A DNA stretch of 64,000 nucleotides. Origin: Lutibacter sp. B2. GTDB lineage: Bacteria > Bacillota > Clostridia > Peptostreptococcales > Thermotaleaceae. The notes under the pieces were generated by a model. That model had not been told where the DNA came from. It searched no databases and was given only the letters and a program-made list of their open reading frames with translations. The translations under genes and the position numbers were made by a program. Shown here piece by piece: positions 1 to 9,100 of this stretch (position 1 is its first letter; each line of letters starts with the position of its first letter). The DNA lies in the NCBI GenBank assembly GCA_015686845.1, contig JADPRS010000016.1, forward strand, positions 1 to 64,000, read 5' to 3'.

Positions 1-378
1 GATTTAAATCCTATCGTTAGAAGAAAGACAAAAATAACAATGAAGGATTTAAAGGATGGAGTGACCTTTGAGACTGCTATAAGGCAGTTAAAAGAATGGA
101 TCAATGATAAGGAATATGTCTTATGTGTTTGGTCTGATAATGATATTAGAGAAATTAAAAGAAATTGCCAGTATCATAAGATGGATGATACATGGATTGA
201 TAATTATTTGGATATTCAAATAGAAGCTAGTAACTTTTTTGAGCTACCTAAAGGTAAACAAATGGGCCTTAAAAATGCGATAGAAAGATTGGATATGAAA
301 GTTGATAAAAGACTGCATAGAGCTTTAGTAGATGCATACTATACGGGTAAAGTTTTTAGGGAAATAAGAAAAGGCTGA
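1..378 (+). CDS. DEDD-family 3'-5' exonuclease, C-terminal part (cut by window edge)
   Basis: The reading frame is open from base 1, so this is the C-terminal part of a longer gene; the ATG at 40 is internal. The visible 125 residues read NPIVRRKTKITMKDLKDGV near the start, which fits the stretch after the first catalytic block of DEDDh exonucleases (RNase T/KapD/DnaQ type). HRALVDAYYTG near the end matches the conserved H-x-A-x-x-D exonuclease III motif that carries the last catalytic His and Asp. Such enzymes trim single-stranded nucleic acid from the 3' end. The first acidic motif lies outside the window, so the subfamily cannot be fixed. cca follows 35 bases downstream on the same strand. 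Confidence 0.75.
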   Translation, partial: DLNPIVRRKTKITMKDLKDGVTFETAIRQLKEWINDKEYVLCVWSDNDIREIKRNCQYHKMDDTWIDNYLDIQIEASNFFELPKGKQMGLKNAIERLDMKVDKRLHRALVDAYYTGKVFREIRKG

Positions 379-413
379 GGGATTCGTGTTTGATTAGGTA
401 GGAGGTTATTAAA

Positions 414-1745
414 ATGAAAATACAGATTCCAAAAGGTGCACTTCAAATACTAGATATATTGAATCTAAACAAATATGAGGGGTATATTGTAGGGGGCTGT
501 GTTAGAGACAGTATCATTGATAGGAATCCTAATGATTGGGATCTATGTACGAATTGTGAGCCTGATAAAATAGTAGAAATATTTAATGCTTATAAAGTAA
601 TTCCTACTGGATTAAAACATGGTACTGTAACGATCGTTGTAGATCATGAACAGTTTGAAGTTACTACATATCGGATTGACAAAGAATACATAGATGGTAG
701 GCATCCTAAAGAAGTAGAGTTTACGAATAGTTTAAAAGAAGATTTGAAACGAAGAGATTTTACTATAAATGCGATGGCATATAATTGTAAAGACGGGTTG
801 ATTGATTATTATGATGGTATGACAGATATATTGAATGAAAAAATTAGATCTGTAGGGAATCCGATAGAAAGATTTAGTGAAGATTATTTAAGGATGATAC
901 GTGCCATAAGATTTTCTACACAGCTTGAATATAATATAGAGGTGGAGACGTCTAAAGCTATAAAAAAGTTATCTGAAAATATTACAAATATAAGTAGTGA
1001 AAGAATCCGAGAAGAGATCAATAAGATTTTATTATCAGAGAAACCATCTAGAGGATTCAAATTACTAAATGAAACAGGGCTTTTAAAATATATTTTGCCT
1101 GAATTACAAGCATGTATCCAATTTGATCAAAAGAACCCATTTCATGACAAAGATGTATTTGAACATATTATGAGTGTATTAGATCATACAGAAAAAGATT
1201 TGGTATTAAGAATAGCCGCATTATTGCATGATATTGGAAAGCCTAAGTGTTTTACATTAGATGAAAATCATATTGGGCATTTTTACAATCATCATATGAT
1301 AGGAATGGATATCACTGAAGATATATTGAAAAGGCTTAAATATGACAATAAAACTGCTGAGGGAGTAAAAATTTTAGTAAAAGAACATATGTGTACATAT
1401 GATAAAGTTACTCCCAAAGCAGTTAAGCGGTTAATAAATAGAGTAGGATTAGATTATATAGAAAGATTGTTTAAATTACAAATAGCAGATATAAAAGGCA
1501 GTAAAGAACCACATGATTTTAGTAGTGTTAAGAGAGTAAAAGAATTATGTAGAAAGGTCATTAATGAAAAACAACCAATAAGTGTAAAAGATTTGGACAT
1601 CAATGGGTATGACCTTATACAATTAGGTATAACAAGAGGTAAGGAAATGGGCGTACTATTAAATGATTTGTTAGAAAAAGTTTTGGATAATCCAGCGTTA
1701 AATGAAAAAGAATTATTAATTAATGAGGTTAAAATGAATAAGTAA
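414..1745 (+). CDS. cca: CCA tRNA nucleotidyltransferase with HD domain
   Basis: Adds or repairs the 3'-CCA end of tRNA in the cytoplasm. The N-terminal nucleotidyltransferase head shows GGCVRD (residues 27-32) and the metal-binding D-x-D in DWDLCT (about 41-46), followed by RRDFTINAMAY, the motif of class II poly(A)/CCA polymerases. The tRNA-binding neck follows, then a C-terminal HD-type segment (ALLHDIGKP, and later VKEHM). The 443-residue length suits the HD-containing bacterial form. The start follows a strong AGGAGG at 402-407. A hairpin at 1767-1805 separates it from the convergent hemolysin-III gene. Confidence 0.93.
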   Translation: MKIQIPKGALQILDILNLNKYEGYIVGGCVRDSIIDRNPNDWDLCTNCEPDKIVEIFNAYKVIPTGLKHGTVTIVVDHEQFEVTTYRIDKEYIDGRHPKEVEFTNSLKEDLKRRDFTINAMAYNCKDGLIDYYDGMTDILNEKIRSVGNPIERFSEDYLRMIRAIRFSTQLEYNIEVETSKAIKKLSENITNISSERIREEINKILLSEKPSRGFKLLNETGLLKYILPELQACIQFDQKNPFHDKDVFEHIMSVLDHTEKDLVLRIAALLHDIGKPKCFTLDENHIGHFYNHHMIGMDITEDILKRLKYDNKTAEGVKILVKEHMCTYDKVTPKAVKRLINRVGLDYIERLFKLQIADIKGSKEPHDFSSVKRVKELCRKVINEKQPISVKDLDINGYDLIQLGITRGKEMGVLLNDLLEKVLDNPALNEKELLINEVKMNK

Positions 1746-1766
1746 GTAACCTGTATTAAAAAAGAA

Positions 1767-1805
1767 GAAGGAGTCTTCTTATCTTAGATATAAGAAGATT
1801 CCTTC
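1767..1805 (-). terminator. Intrinsic terminator of the hemolysin-III gene, between convergent genes
   Basis: A 16-bp stem with one G-T pair (1767-1782 with 1790-1805) and a 7-base loop. On the minus strand it is followed by a T-rich tract, so it most likely ends the hemolysin-III transcript. It could also slow cca read-through, but the plus-strand downstream side is not T-rich. Confidence 0.75.
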
Positions 1806-2459
1806 AAAATGCATTATACTTCCACCTAATACAAAAGCATGCCAAATTGCATGATTGTAAGGGATTTTTTTGAATACATAAAAAATCACTCCTATAGTAT
1901 AGAAAAGCCCCCCAGCTAAAAGCCATATTAAAAATCCTCGTGGGACCATTTGAAGCATAGGTTTTACTGCTATTATTACAAGCCAACCCATAGCGATATA
2001 TAGTAATACAGAAACAATTTTATATTTTTCTAACTTGTTTTTGGCAAAAATTTTAAAAAGTATTCCTGCGATAGCCATAGTCCATACGGTTACTAATATG
2101 CTAATGCCCCATGTTTTTGTCATACAAAGTAAGGCTATAGGCGTATATGTACCAGCAATACATAAATATATGGAAGAGTGATCTAGTATTCTAAATATTT
2201 TTTTTAAACTTTCCTTCCTGAAGCTATGGTATAGTGTTGATGCTAAATACAGACATATAGAGCAAAAGCCATAAATACTAAAGCTAACAATTTTAACAGG
2301 GCTTTTTTTCCAAATGGCATAGACTAATAGTATTGTTACTGTAACAATGCTAAATAAGACGCCAACACCATGCGTTATGCTATTTGCTATTTCTTCCTTT
2401 ATTGAATATCTATTTACTAATGTTTTTTCATTTTTTGATGGGATATTTGAATTTGTCAT
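1779..2459 (-). CDS. Hemolysin III / PAQR-family membrane protein
   Basis: A 226-residue integral membrane protein of the YqfA/hemolysin-III (PAQR-like) family. The sequence shows the family pattern EEIANSITHGVG, ASTLYHS near TM2-3 and a C-terminal NHAIWHAFVLGGS. These conserved Ser/His/Asp positions form the metal-binding hydrolase-like site of this superfamily. About seven hydrophobic segments are visible. The physiological substrate is not known, and the hemolysin name is historical. Start choice: a longer frame starts at 2477, but GGAGGT lies inside those first codons, so the ATG at 2459 (MTNSN) is the likely start. Confidence 0.88.
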   Translation of the reverse strand: MTNSNIPSKNEKTLVNRYSIKEEIANSITHGVGVLFSIVTVTILLVYAIWKKSPVKIVSFSIYGFCSICLYLASTLYHSFRKESLKKIFRILDHSSIYLCIAGTYTPIALLCMTKTWGISILVTVWTMAIAGILFKIFAKNKLEKYKIVSVLLYIAMGWLVIIAVKPMLQMVPRGFLIWLLAGGLFYTIGVIFYVFKKIPYNHAIWHAFVLGGSIMHFEGIFLYLR

Positions 2460-2569
2460 ATATATACCTCCATTCATTCCTTACTTAAATTATATTACAT
2501 TTTAATCTAAGATAAAACTGTTATTTTTTATAAATATTTTAAATTAACAAGAAATTTGTTTTCAAGTTT

Positions 2570-3736
2570 TCATTCAAAAGATTTGAATTTATCGAGTCCA
2601 GGCAATATAACCTTAAATATATTTCTTTTTTCTATATTTAAAAATTTAACTTGCCCTATCGGTTTAATTTTTTTAATAATATTCTTTAAATTTAAGTTCG
2701 TGTTTAAAAATACATTATGATCATCGATGGTTAATAATTTTTCGTACAACCAATTATTTCTTTTAGAATGATTTATTTCTCTAGTTAACGTATGTGTACT
2801 ATTCCCTTTTAATAATGTCCCAGGACTACTGATTTCTATTTTTCTATTACCTATTAATACTATTATTGCCCTAGTCATATCAAAATAATCTCTGTGTAAA
2901 ACTGCATTTACAATACATTCATATATATAATCAACTAAATTGGAAGTGTCATTTAAATATTGATTAATAAAATTTTTGCATTTGCTTAGCATATCCATAA
3001 TATTTCCATCGAATATATGCTCGATTTTTTTTGCTTTTTGGAATGTTATGATTTTGATATAACAATGTGGAAGATAGATTTGTGGCTTATTACAAAATAA
3101 TAATACACCACCTATAGTAGGACGATATTTATTGGTTTCTGTATCAAAGTGAATGATTCCTAAGCTATTCCAAATAGTATTTTTCATATTATTGTATGTA
3201 GGGATACCTACTTTAGATTGATATTTACTAATTAAATTTTCATTTAATATATTTATATTTAAATTATGTAAAGGAGAAGTTTCTAAGCTCATAATTCCTG
3301 TTTCTTGAAACATATTTGCTATTTCATCTCTTCTAGCAAAATCAGTAGTAGAACCTCTTCTTGTGTAAAAAGAACCGTTTTGCCTCATCTGATGAGGTCT
3401 TTGAATACTTTTGAATATTGTAATTATACCAATATACTTATTCATATATTCAATGCATTCAACTCTTATATTTACAGGTGGTTCTGATCTATGAGTAATG
3501 ATCTGTTGCATTTTTTCTTCGTTAAAATCTAAAGGATCTATACCTATAAGTTCCTTGGTTTTATCTCTAATTCCAATGACAAGATAACCTCGACCACCTA
3601 TACTATTAGCTATGGCTATTACATCCTTTGCAAATTCTTTTTTTTCAGATTCGTTAATAAGACTGAGTTTTTCTTTAAAATCTAATTTTGTTCCTTCTTT
3701 TTGTTTAATAAGGGATTTTAATTTTGGGATGTTCAT
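2570..3736 (-). CDS. AlbA_2 / HATPase_c_4 putative regulator
   Basis: A 388-residue protein of the divergent AAA-4/AlbA_2 family, often annotated as ATP-binding or putative transcriptional regulator. The N-terminal AlbA_2 domain (about residues 1-125) begins with the typical E-G-x-x-x-D-F-K-E block and contains GGRGYLVIGI. The C-terminal half carries a GHKL-like segment with ECIVNAVLHRDY and KIEISSPGTL, a layout seen in HATPase_c_4 proteins. Its biological role is not established. The start has a good AAAGGAG. A 19-bp perfect palindrome sits directly upstream of that site, which suggests the gene may be controlled by a dimeric DNA-binding protein, possibly itself. It is 91 bases from the end of the three-gene operon and could be read with it. 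Confidence 0.8.
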   Translation of the reverse strand: MNIPKLKSLIKQKEGTKLDFKEKLSLINESEKKEFAKDVIAIANSIGGRGYLVIGIRDKTKELIGIDPLDFNEEKMQQIITHRSEPPVNIRVECIEYMNKYIGIITIFKSIQRPHQMRQNGSFYTRRGSTTDFARRDEIANMFQETGIMSLETSPLHNLNINILNENLISKYQSKVGIPTYNNMKNTIWNSLGIIHFDTETNKYRPTIGGVLLFCNKPQIYLPHCYIKIITFQKAKKIEHIFDGNIMDMLSKCKNFINQYLNDTSNLVDYIYECIVNAVLHRDYFDMTRAIIVLIGNRKIEISSPGTLLKGNSTHTLTREINHSKRNNWLYEKLLTIDDHNVFLNTNLNLKNIIKKIKPIGQVKFLNIEKRNIFKVILPGLDKFKSFE

Positions 3737-3750
3737 TTAAATACTCCTTT

Positions 3751-3769
3751 ATAAGATGTGACATCTTAT
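3751..3769. promoter_or_regulatory. Perfect 19-bp palindrome, candidate operator
   Basis: ATAAGATGTGACATCTTAT is made of two 9-base arms around a single central base. It lies between the upstream operon and the AlbA_2 gene, immediately before that gene's ribosome-binding site. The odd-centred, perfect dyad fits a dimer-bound operator better than a terminator, since no U-run follows. Confidence 0.5.
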
Positions 3770-3827
3770 TAATTCTTTATATTAAAGTATATTTAATTTT
3801 TTTGAAAATGATATCTATTTTTATAAA

Positions 3828-4877
3828 TTACGCTTTAATTTCTTTCATAATATTTTGAGAAAATGTAGCTACTTTTTTATCTAGGTCTGTTACCTTTAAT
3901 ATGCTTTCAGGATCATTTGCAGTGCACATTAATGCAAAATAAGGAGGAAGTCTAAATCCTTTATTTATATTTAAAGCAGCTATTAATTGTTTTGCTACAA
4001 TATCACTTCCAGAATTTCCTGATACGATGATTGAAAATAAAGTTTTATTATAAAAGGGTGTTCTTCTGTATAAAGAGGTTAGTCTATTTATAACAGCTGT
4101 TAGATTAGCGGAGATGGCATCATTATAATTTGGGCAGATCCAAAAAATTGCATCTGCCTTTTCGATGGCCGGATAGATTTCTTCTACCATAAAGCCCCCA
4201 TAAAAACAGCTATTATGTTTACTATAATGTTTACAAGTTTTAAAAGAGCATCCAATACAATCTAAAACTGTACCATTTTCAACATGAAGTTGTTCAATAG
4301 AATACCCAGCAAGGTGTTCTTTTATTATTTCCCATAGCAAAAGTGTGTTAGATGTTTTATGAGAGCTAGAATGAAGTGCAAGAATTTTTGGACTTTTCAG
4401 TATATCGGGTTGGTCATTCATTAATTTATATACAAGTTTTTTGCAGAGGATATAACATATTTCTTCTAAAGAAAGATTAAGTTTTTTCTTCCAAGTAAGG
4501 AAGGTATTTAATGAACCCGTAGCTTCAACTAAAGGATGCCCAATAAAACGACATCCTAGTTGATTGGTTAAAAATATAATATCTCTTGCAGCATTTTTAG
4601 TGTACAAATCATTAGAACTGTGAACTAAAATGGCAGCACTAGAGCCCAAAAGGGCAGTATTGCCCCTATCATACAGTTTGGATATGACCTCCATAATAGG
4701 CAAGGAGAGTCCCAGCGCATCCACTTCTATTATGAAGAGTATTTTTTTATTTGTAAGGTCAGGAAGATTTTTAGTTGAACAAATAATACTATATGAAAAA
4801 TCAGATATGGATTGATGCATCATAGTTGATAAATGGGTAGATAATTTACCAGGACAAATTACATATAGCTTATTCAT
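3828..4877 (-). CDS. Double flavodoxin-fold protein with NADPH-dependent FMN reductase-like C-terminal half
   Basis: The 349 residues divide into two similar-sized halves. The C-terminal half (about 163-349) is an NADPH-dependent FMN reductase/iron-sulfur flavoprotein-like domain. ILALHSSSHKTSNT (166-178) is the FMN-phosphate loop, and a Cys cluster C207-x2-C210-x4-C215 resembles the 4Fe-4S ligands of iron-sulfur flavoproteins, although the spacing is not canonical. The N-terminal half (LYVICPGKLS, KKILFIIEVDALGLSLP) also looks flavodoxin-like but lacks a clear phosphate loop. The ATG overlaps the stop of the dehydrogenase-like gene (ATGA), so translation is probably coupled. It is the last gene of the operon starting at 11049. 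I infer a redox role and cannot name the substrate. Confidence 0.7.
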   Translation of the reverse strand: MNKLYVICPGKLSTHLSTMMHQSISDFSYSIICSTKNLPDLTNKKILFIIEVDALGLSLPIMEVISKLYDRGNTALLGSSAAILVHSSNDLYTKNAARDIIFLTNQLGCRFIGHPLVEATGSLNTFLTWKKKLNLSLEEICYILCKKLVYKLMNDQPDILKSPKILALHSSSHKTSNTLLLWEIIKEHLAGYSIEQLHVENGTVLDCIGCSFKTCKHYSKHNSCFYGGFMVEEIYPAIEKADAIFWICPNYNDAISANLTAVINRLTSLYRRTPFYNKTLFSIIVSGNSGSDIVAKQLIAALNINKGFRLPPYFALMCTANDPESILKVTDLDKKVATFSQNIMKEIKA

Positions 4878-6115
4878 ATAGTATTCACCAGATTTCTATG
4901 GCAATCTTCTAGTCTTTGGTATAAAGAAGTTGGTAAATCTAATCTTTCAATTTCAGTCCCAGTATGAATGAGTCTATTTTTTGCACCCATAAATGCGCCA
5001 CCCATATATGTAGTACTATAATGCCATTTACCACTTATTGTATTTATAATGGAAAGGGCACCTGAAGATAGGGCTGGGGCAATATAAGGTTTAAATCCAG
5101 TGGCTCTTACTTCTAAATTTGCTGTTATTGTTTTATTTGTTAGATATAAGGATAAATCCTCATCGTAATTACTTATATTATTTGCAATAACTAATTCCTT
5201 ACCATGAGGGCCAAAAGCGCGTCCTTCATCAATATAGTCTTTTGTTTTATCATTTTGTTTAGAATAATAGACCGCACGTGCGTGCATTACTCCCAGGCCA
5301 TATCCTCTTATTTGTTCAGCTGATAATCCTTCAAAGTCTATATTTTCATTTTTATCAGTATTACTTTCTAAAAATGCTACTTTGCACAGTAGGTCTACTG
5401 GATCTGATACGACTGCAAAAATACCTTTGAAATTTTTTTCACGAGCCATTTTTGCATAAAGTTTTATTATTTTAGAATTTCCTTCTAGTTGAGCAATGCG
5501 AACATCTTTTACGTTACTTCCAACTTTTGGAACGCCCACAGAAGCACAAAATACAAACATGTCACAATCAAAAATTTCTTGTTCTGATATAATTCGTATG
5601 TCTGGAAAGTTAGTATTAGAATCAATAGAAAAAATTTGATTGATTTCAAAATCCCAACGCTTCAATTGATTGGTATTTGTTCCATAAATTCCAACTTCAG
5701 ATATATAATCTCCTCCTAATAGTCTAAGTCCCGTAGTAAGGGTTCCACCAACATCACCCATACCAATAATGTGAAGTCTCCATTTTGGGGGGATTGTACA
5801 CTTTAAACATTCTTGCCAATTAGGATAAGAAGTGTTAATAGATATTACTTTTTTTTCTATTATTTTTGTTTCAATCCATTTAGGAATAGTATGTTCCTTC
5901 GGATCTTTCTTAAGAAGATGAAGTCCTTCATTTTCTAAAAATAAAAGAGATGAATCTGTTATAGCAAAAGATTTTCTAGAATATAAAGGGTCAAATTTGT
6001 TTAAAAAGTATATAGTATCTTTTATTAAGCTTGCATCATATTCCGTTGTTTCCTCGAATTCACTATAAAGCTGTAAAGAAAATAGAATCTTATTTTTAAA
6101 TTTGTAGTAATACAT
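4874..6115 (-). CDS. Lactate/malate dehydrogenase-like protein with N-terminal extension
   Basis: 413 residues. The first 110 or so have no recognised match and precede a Rossmann domain that opens with HIIGMGDVGG (115-124), the NAD-binding glycine motif of the LDH/MDH superfamily. SDPVDLL (237-243) corresponds to the SNPVD block, and H304 in FGPHGKEL occupies the catalytic His position, where ordinary LDH/MDH has GEHG. The protein is longer than standard LDH (about 310 residues). Ordinary metabolic LDH/MDH genes are not usually coupled to such partners, so a specialised oxidation of a hydroxy acid-like intermediate is an inference. A strong AGGAGG precedes the start; it lies 17 bases after the giant gene and overlaps the next gene by 4. 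Confidence 0.75.
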   Translation of the reverse strand: MYYYKFKNKILFSLQLYSEFEETTEYDASLIKDTIYFLNKFDPLYSRKSFAITDSSLLFLENEGLHLLKKDPKEHTIPKWIETKIIEKKVISINTSYPNWQECLKCTIPPKWRLHIIGMGDVGGTLTTGLRLLGGDYISEVGIYGTNTNQLKRWDFEINQIFSIDSNTNFPDIRIISEQEIFDCDMFVFCASVGVPKVGSNVKDVRIAQLEGNSKIIKLYAKMAREKNFKGIFAVVSDPVDLLCKVAFLESNTDKNENIDFEGLSAEQIRGYGLGVMHARAVYYSKQNDKTKDYIDEGRAFGPHGKELVIANNISNYDEDLSLYLTNKTITANLEVRATGFKPYIAPALSSGALSIINTISGKWHYSTTYMGGAFMGAKNRLIHTGTEIERLDLPTSLYQRLEDCHRNLVNTI

Positions 6116-6132
6116 AATAAAAACCTCCTTGA

Positions 6133-9100
6133 TTATTTATTGAGTAATGTATGTTCTAATTTGTTCAAAAGCTCTAAGTCATTTTCTAAGTAATGAGAAG
6201 GATTTAGATTTAAGTCATAATACATATCTTTTCCATGATCTGGACATCGTGGAGATACGAAAACTTCTCCTAAAGATGCAAGTGTCAAATTACGTTCATG
6301 AATATCATGATAGATATTTTCGATTACTGATAATATGTTTATTGAGTTTTCAATACAAGTTTTAGAAAAATTGTATATTGCATCATTTGATGTATTTTTT
6401 AAAAAAGCAGGAGATGTATAGGGTAGTATTAAATTAATAGATGGAACTAAATTTCTTTGTGGAGTTTGACCTCGCCAAACCGTATCTCCTCCAAAAAATG
6501 GACATAAATAACTTTCGTTAAACCATGACCTCAGTTTGGGTATGTAATATGCACAATCTACTTCCCTTCCTTGTCTATCCATTAATTCTTTTCCTCTTGC
6601 AGATAATAAGCCAACAATGGTTTTTTTAACATTTGCTTTAGCATGTTGTAAAAGAGGATGAATTACATTATTTCTATAGCCTTTGTGCAAAATATCATCG
6701 ACTAAAATGATGGGTCTATTAAAAGCATGAATCATCTTGATTTGTATTTCAAGACTATTATAATGTGGAAATGGACCTATGATGAAATTTTTCATATGTG
6801 GTAAAAATAATTTTTCAGTGTGTAGTGATTTTGTTACAGTATTTGGTATAACGGATCTGTTTAAAATACTTCCAAAGGGAACGCACATTGAATCACCCAG
6901 TTTTTGTGGTTCTAGAGGAATCGTCGGAACTTTATTTTCTGCACAAATTTTTCTGATTAGGGTTGCATGCAAAAATTGTTTGTCGAATGATAATATCAAA
7001 TTACCAGGATACAAGTTTGTTAATGCTTTTTGTGTATTTTTTCTAGATTGTAAAATAGCAGCATGTACTTGCGGATTACTTTTGAAAGGTTCTTTAACAA
7101 AAGTATCTAGGTCAAGTAATAAAGTACAAGGTGAACTCATATTTACTGTAAAGACTGGATTTTTAGGATTACTAAAGGATAATTGTATAAATCCTTGAAG
7201 TCTTAATATTTCATGTAAAGATAATGAGCTATAATCTGGAATTATATTGTTGAAAACAGCATATTCATAGTCTTTAGAAAGACAAAATGAGAGGGTTTCG
7301 GTAAGAATAATCTGTTCTAAATTCTCAAAAGTAGCAGATGAATTAGCAAATATGCCATCAATAATTGCAATACGTCCATAGGCATTTTCTCTTATATATT
7401 CTGATATATTATTATCTTTTAAATCATTATAAAGTGTGTTTAATCTAGCCCAATGGTGCATGGAAAATCCTAATATTTTCCTATTATCCTCAAGGTCTCT
7501 TATAATTAATAATCTTGAAGACCGTTTTTTAGAGAATTCTATTAATTTAGTATGTAGTATTTCATGATTCATATTAAATAAAGAAGAAATTTCATGAATG
7601 ATTTCCGAATCTATATTTTCAATAATTTGGATTTTTATAGACATTTCTTCAGTAATACTTTTGTATTGTGGTTCGCTTCTATAAAAACCATTTTCATAGA
7701 TATACTTTTGAACTAAAGGATCTACTAGACTAGATATGTCACGGTTTTCATCAATATAATTACGAATTTGTGTTGAACTAATATCTTCATAAGGAGAAGA
7801 TAGAGCCAGTACGGTAACTTTTTCATTGATCTTTTCTATGGCAGTGGAAAAATTTGATTTTCTTTTCTCTGCTGGTAAAAGATGATTTCTTTCAAATATA
7901 ATGTGAGGAAAAGAATGTATGGAATTTTCTGTAGCCTCTTTTGTATAGCTAGAAGCATTTAAAACTACATCACTTCCTACTACTATATGGACTTCTGAAT
8001 AAGAAAAATTGTCCTTTAATTGTTTAAGTGTTTCTTTATTGGCTATATTAGTAGGAAAATGCTCAGGATATAAGTATATATTTAATTCATTTGCAATAGA
8101 CATATTAGCGATGTTTTTTCTTAAAAGATGCGGTAAAGTTTGTTTCGACCAAGAAAATTCATCAATTGCAAGATATACTTCAAATCCTAAATTTCTTACG
8201 GATTTTGCAATTTCTTTGTGTCCTAAAGAAAATGGATCAAATGTACCTGGAAAAAAAGCAATTTTTTTTGGAATCGTTAAGCAATAGTCTCCCTTTAAAA
8301 ATGTATACTCTGAAATAAAACGATATATATGATGAAGCGATGCTGAGTTTGATAAAAACAGTAGAGGCTCTTGTCTAAAATCATTTAAAAGAGTAAGCAT
8401 TTTTTTTGAAAGAAGTTGAAAAATGTTATTTTTTTCTTCTAGTGTTAGAGATGTAGAAGAAAAAATATCTTTTCCTATTACGCCTAAAGCAACTTGTTTT
8501 ACACGTATGGAATCATGAACAAGACCATTTAATAAAATACCAAGCATTTTTATAAGTCGTTGGTTGTATTGATTTTTGTCCTCATTAAATAAAAATTCAT
8601 ATTTAGGATAGTTTGTTATTGCAACCCCAATTGTTTTTAATAGTAATGAACTAAGATATTTATTAGATTGTTTAATTTTTATACTTAAGGCTTCTATTAA
8701 TTCGTCTAATTCACCTGGGTGTAATGCAAGAATAAGTTCACCAAGATAACTAGGAATATAGTCTACAAATTCATAACTATTAAGTTCAAGTGCACTGATC
8801 AACTCTACGGCTACTTCATTTCTATGTTCAAAAGATAGGTATGGAACTAAATCTAAGATTGCTTCGCCAGCCTGTTTTCTTACTGTATCATAAGTACTTA
8901 CTTTTAGTAAATTACAAAAATGAAGTGATGCATGAAAGCCTCTATTTTTTGGGTCTTCTAATGAATAATCTAGTAAAATAGACACTTGGATTTTTTTTAT
9001 AATTTTATTTGTTGCAATTTTTAAATTGCTTAAAAATATGGAAGGTATTTTATTTTGATCTTGCTTAAAAAAGTTTATGTATTGTAAAGTGATTTCTTCT

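Noticed and set aside
2450-2477. Start of hemolysin-III at 2477
   Set aside because: GGAGGT lies inside these codons, so the start is downstream at 2459.
6779-7198. Plus-strand ORF of 139 codons within the giant gene
   Set aside because: No start signal and no recognisable domain; opposite strand of a gene with clear motifs.
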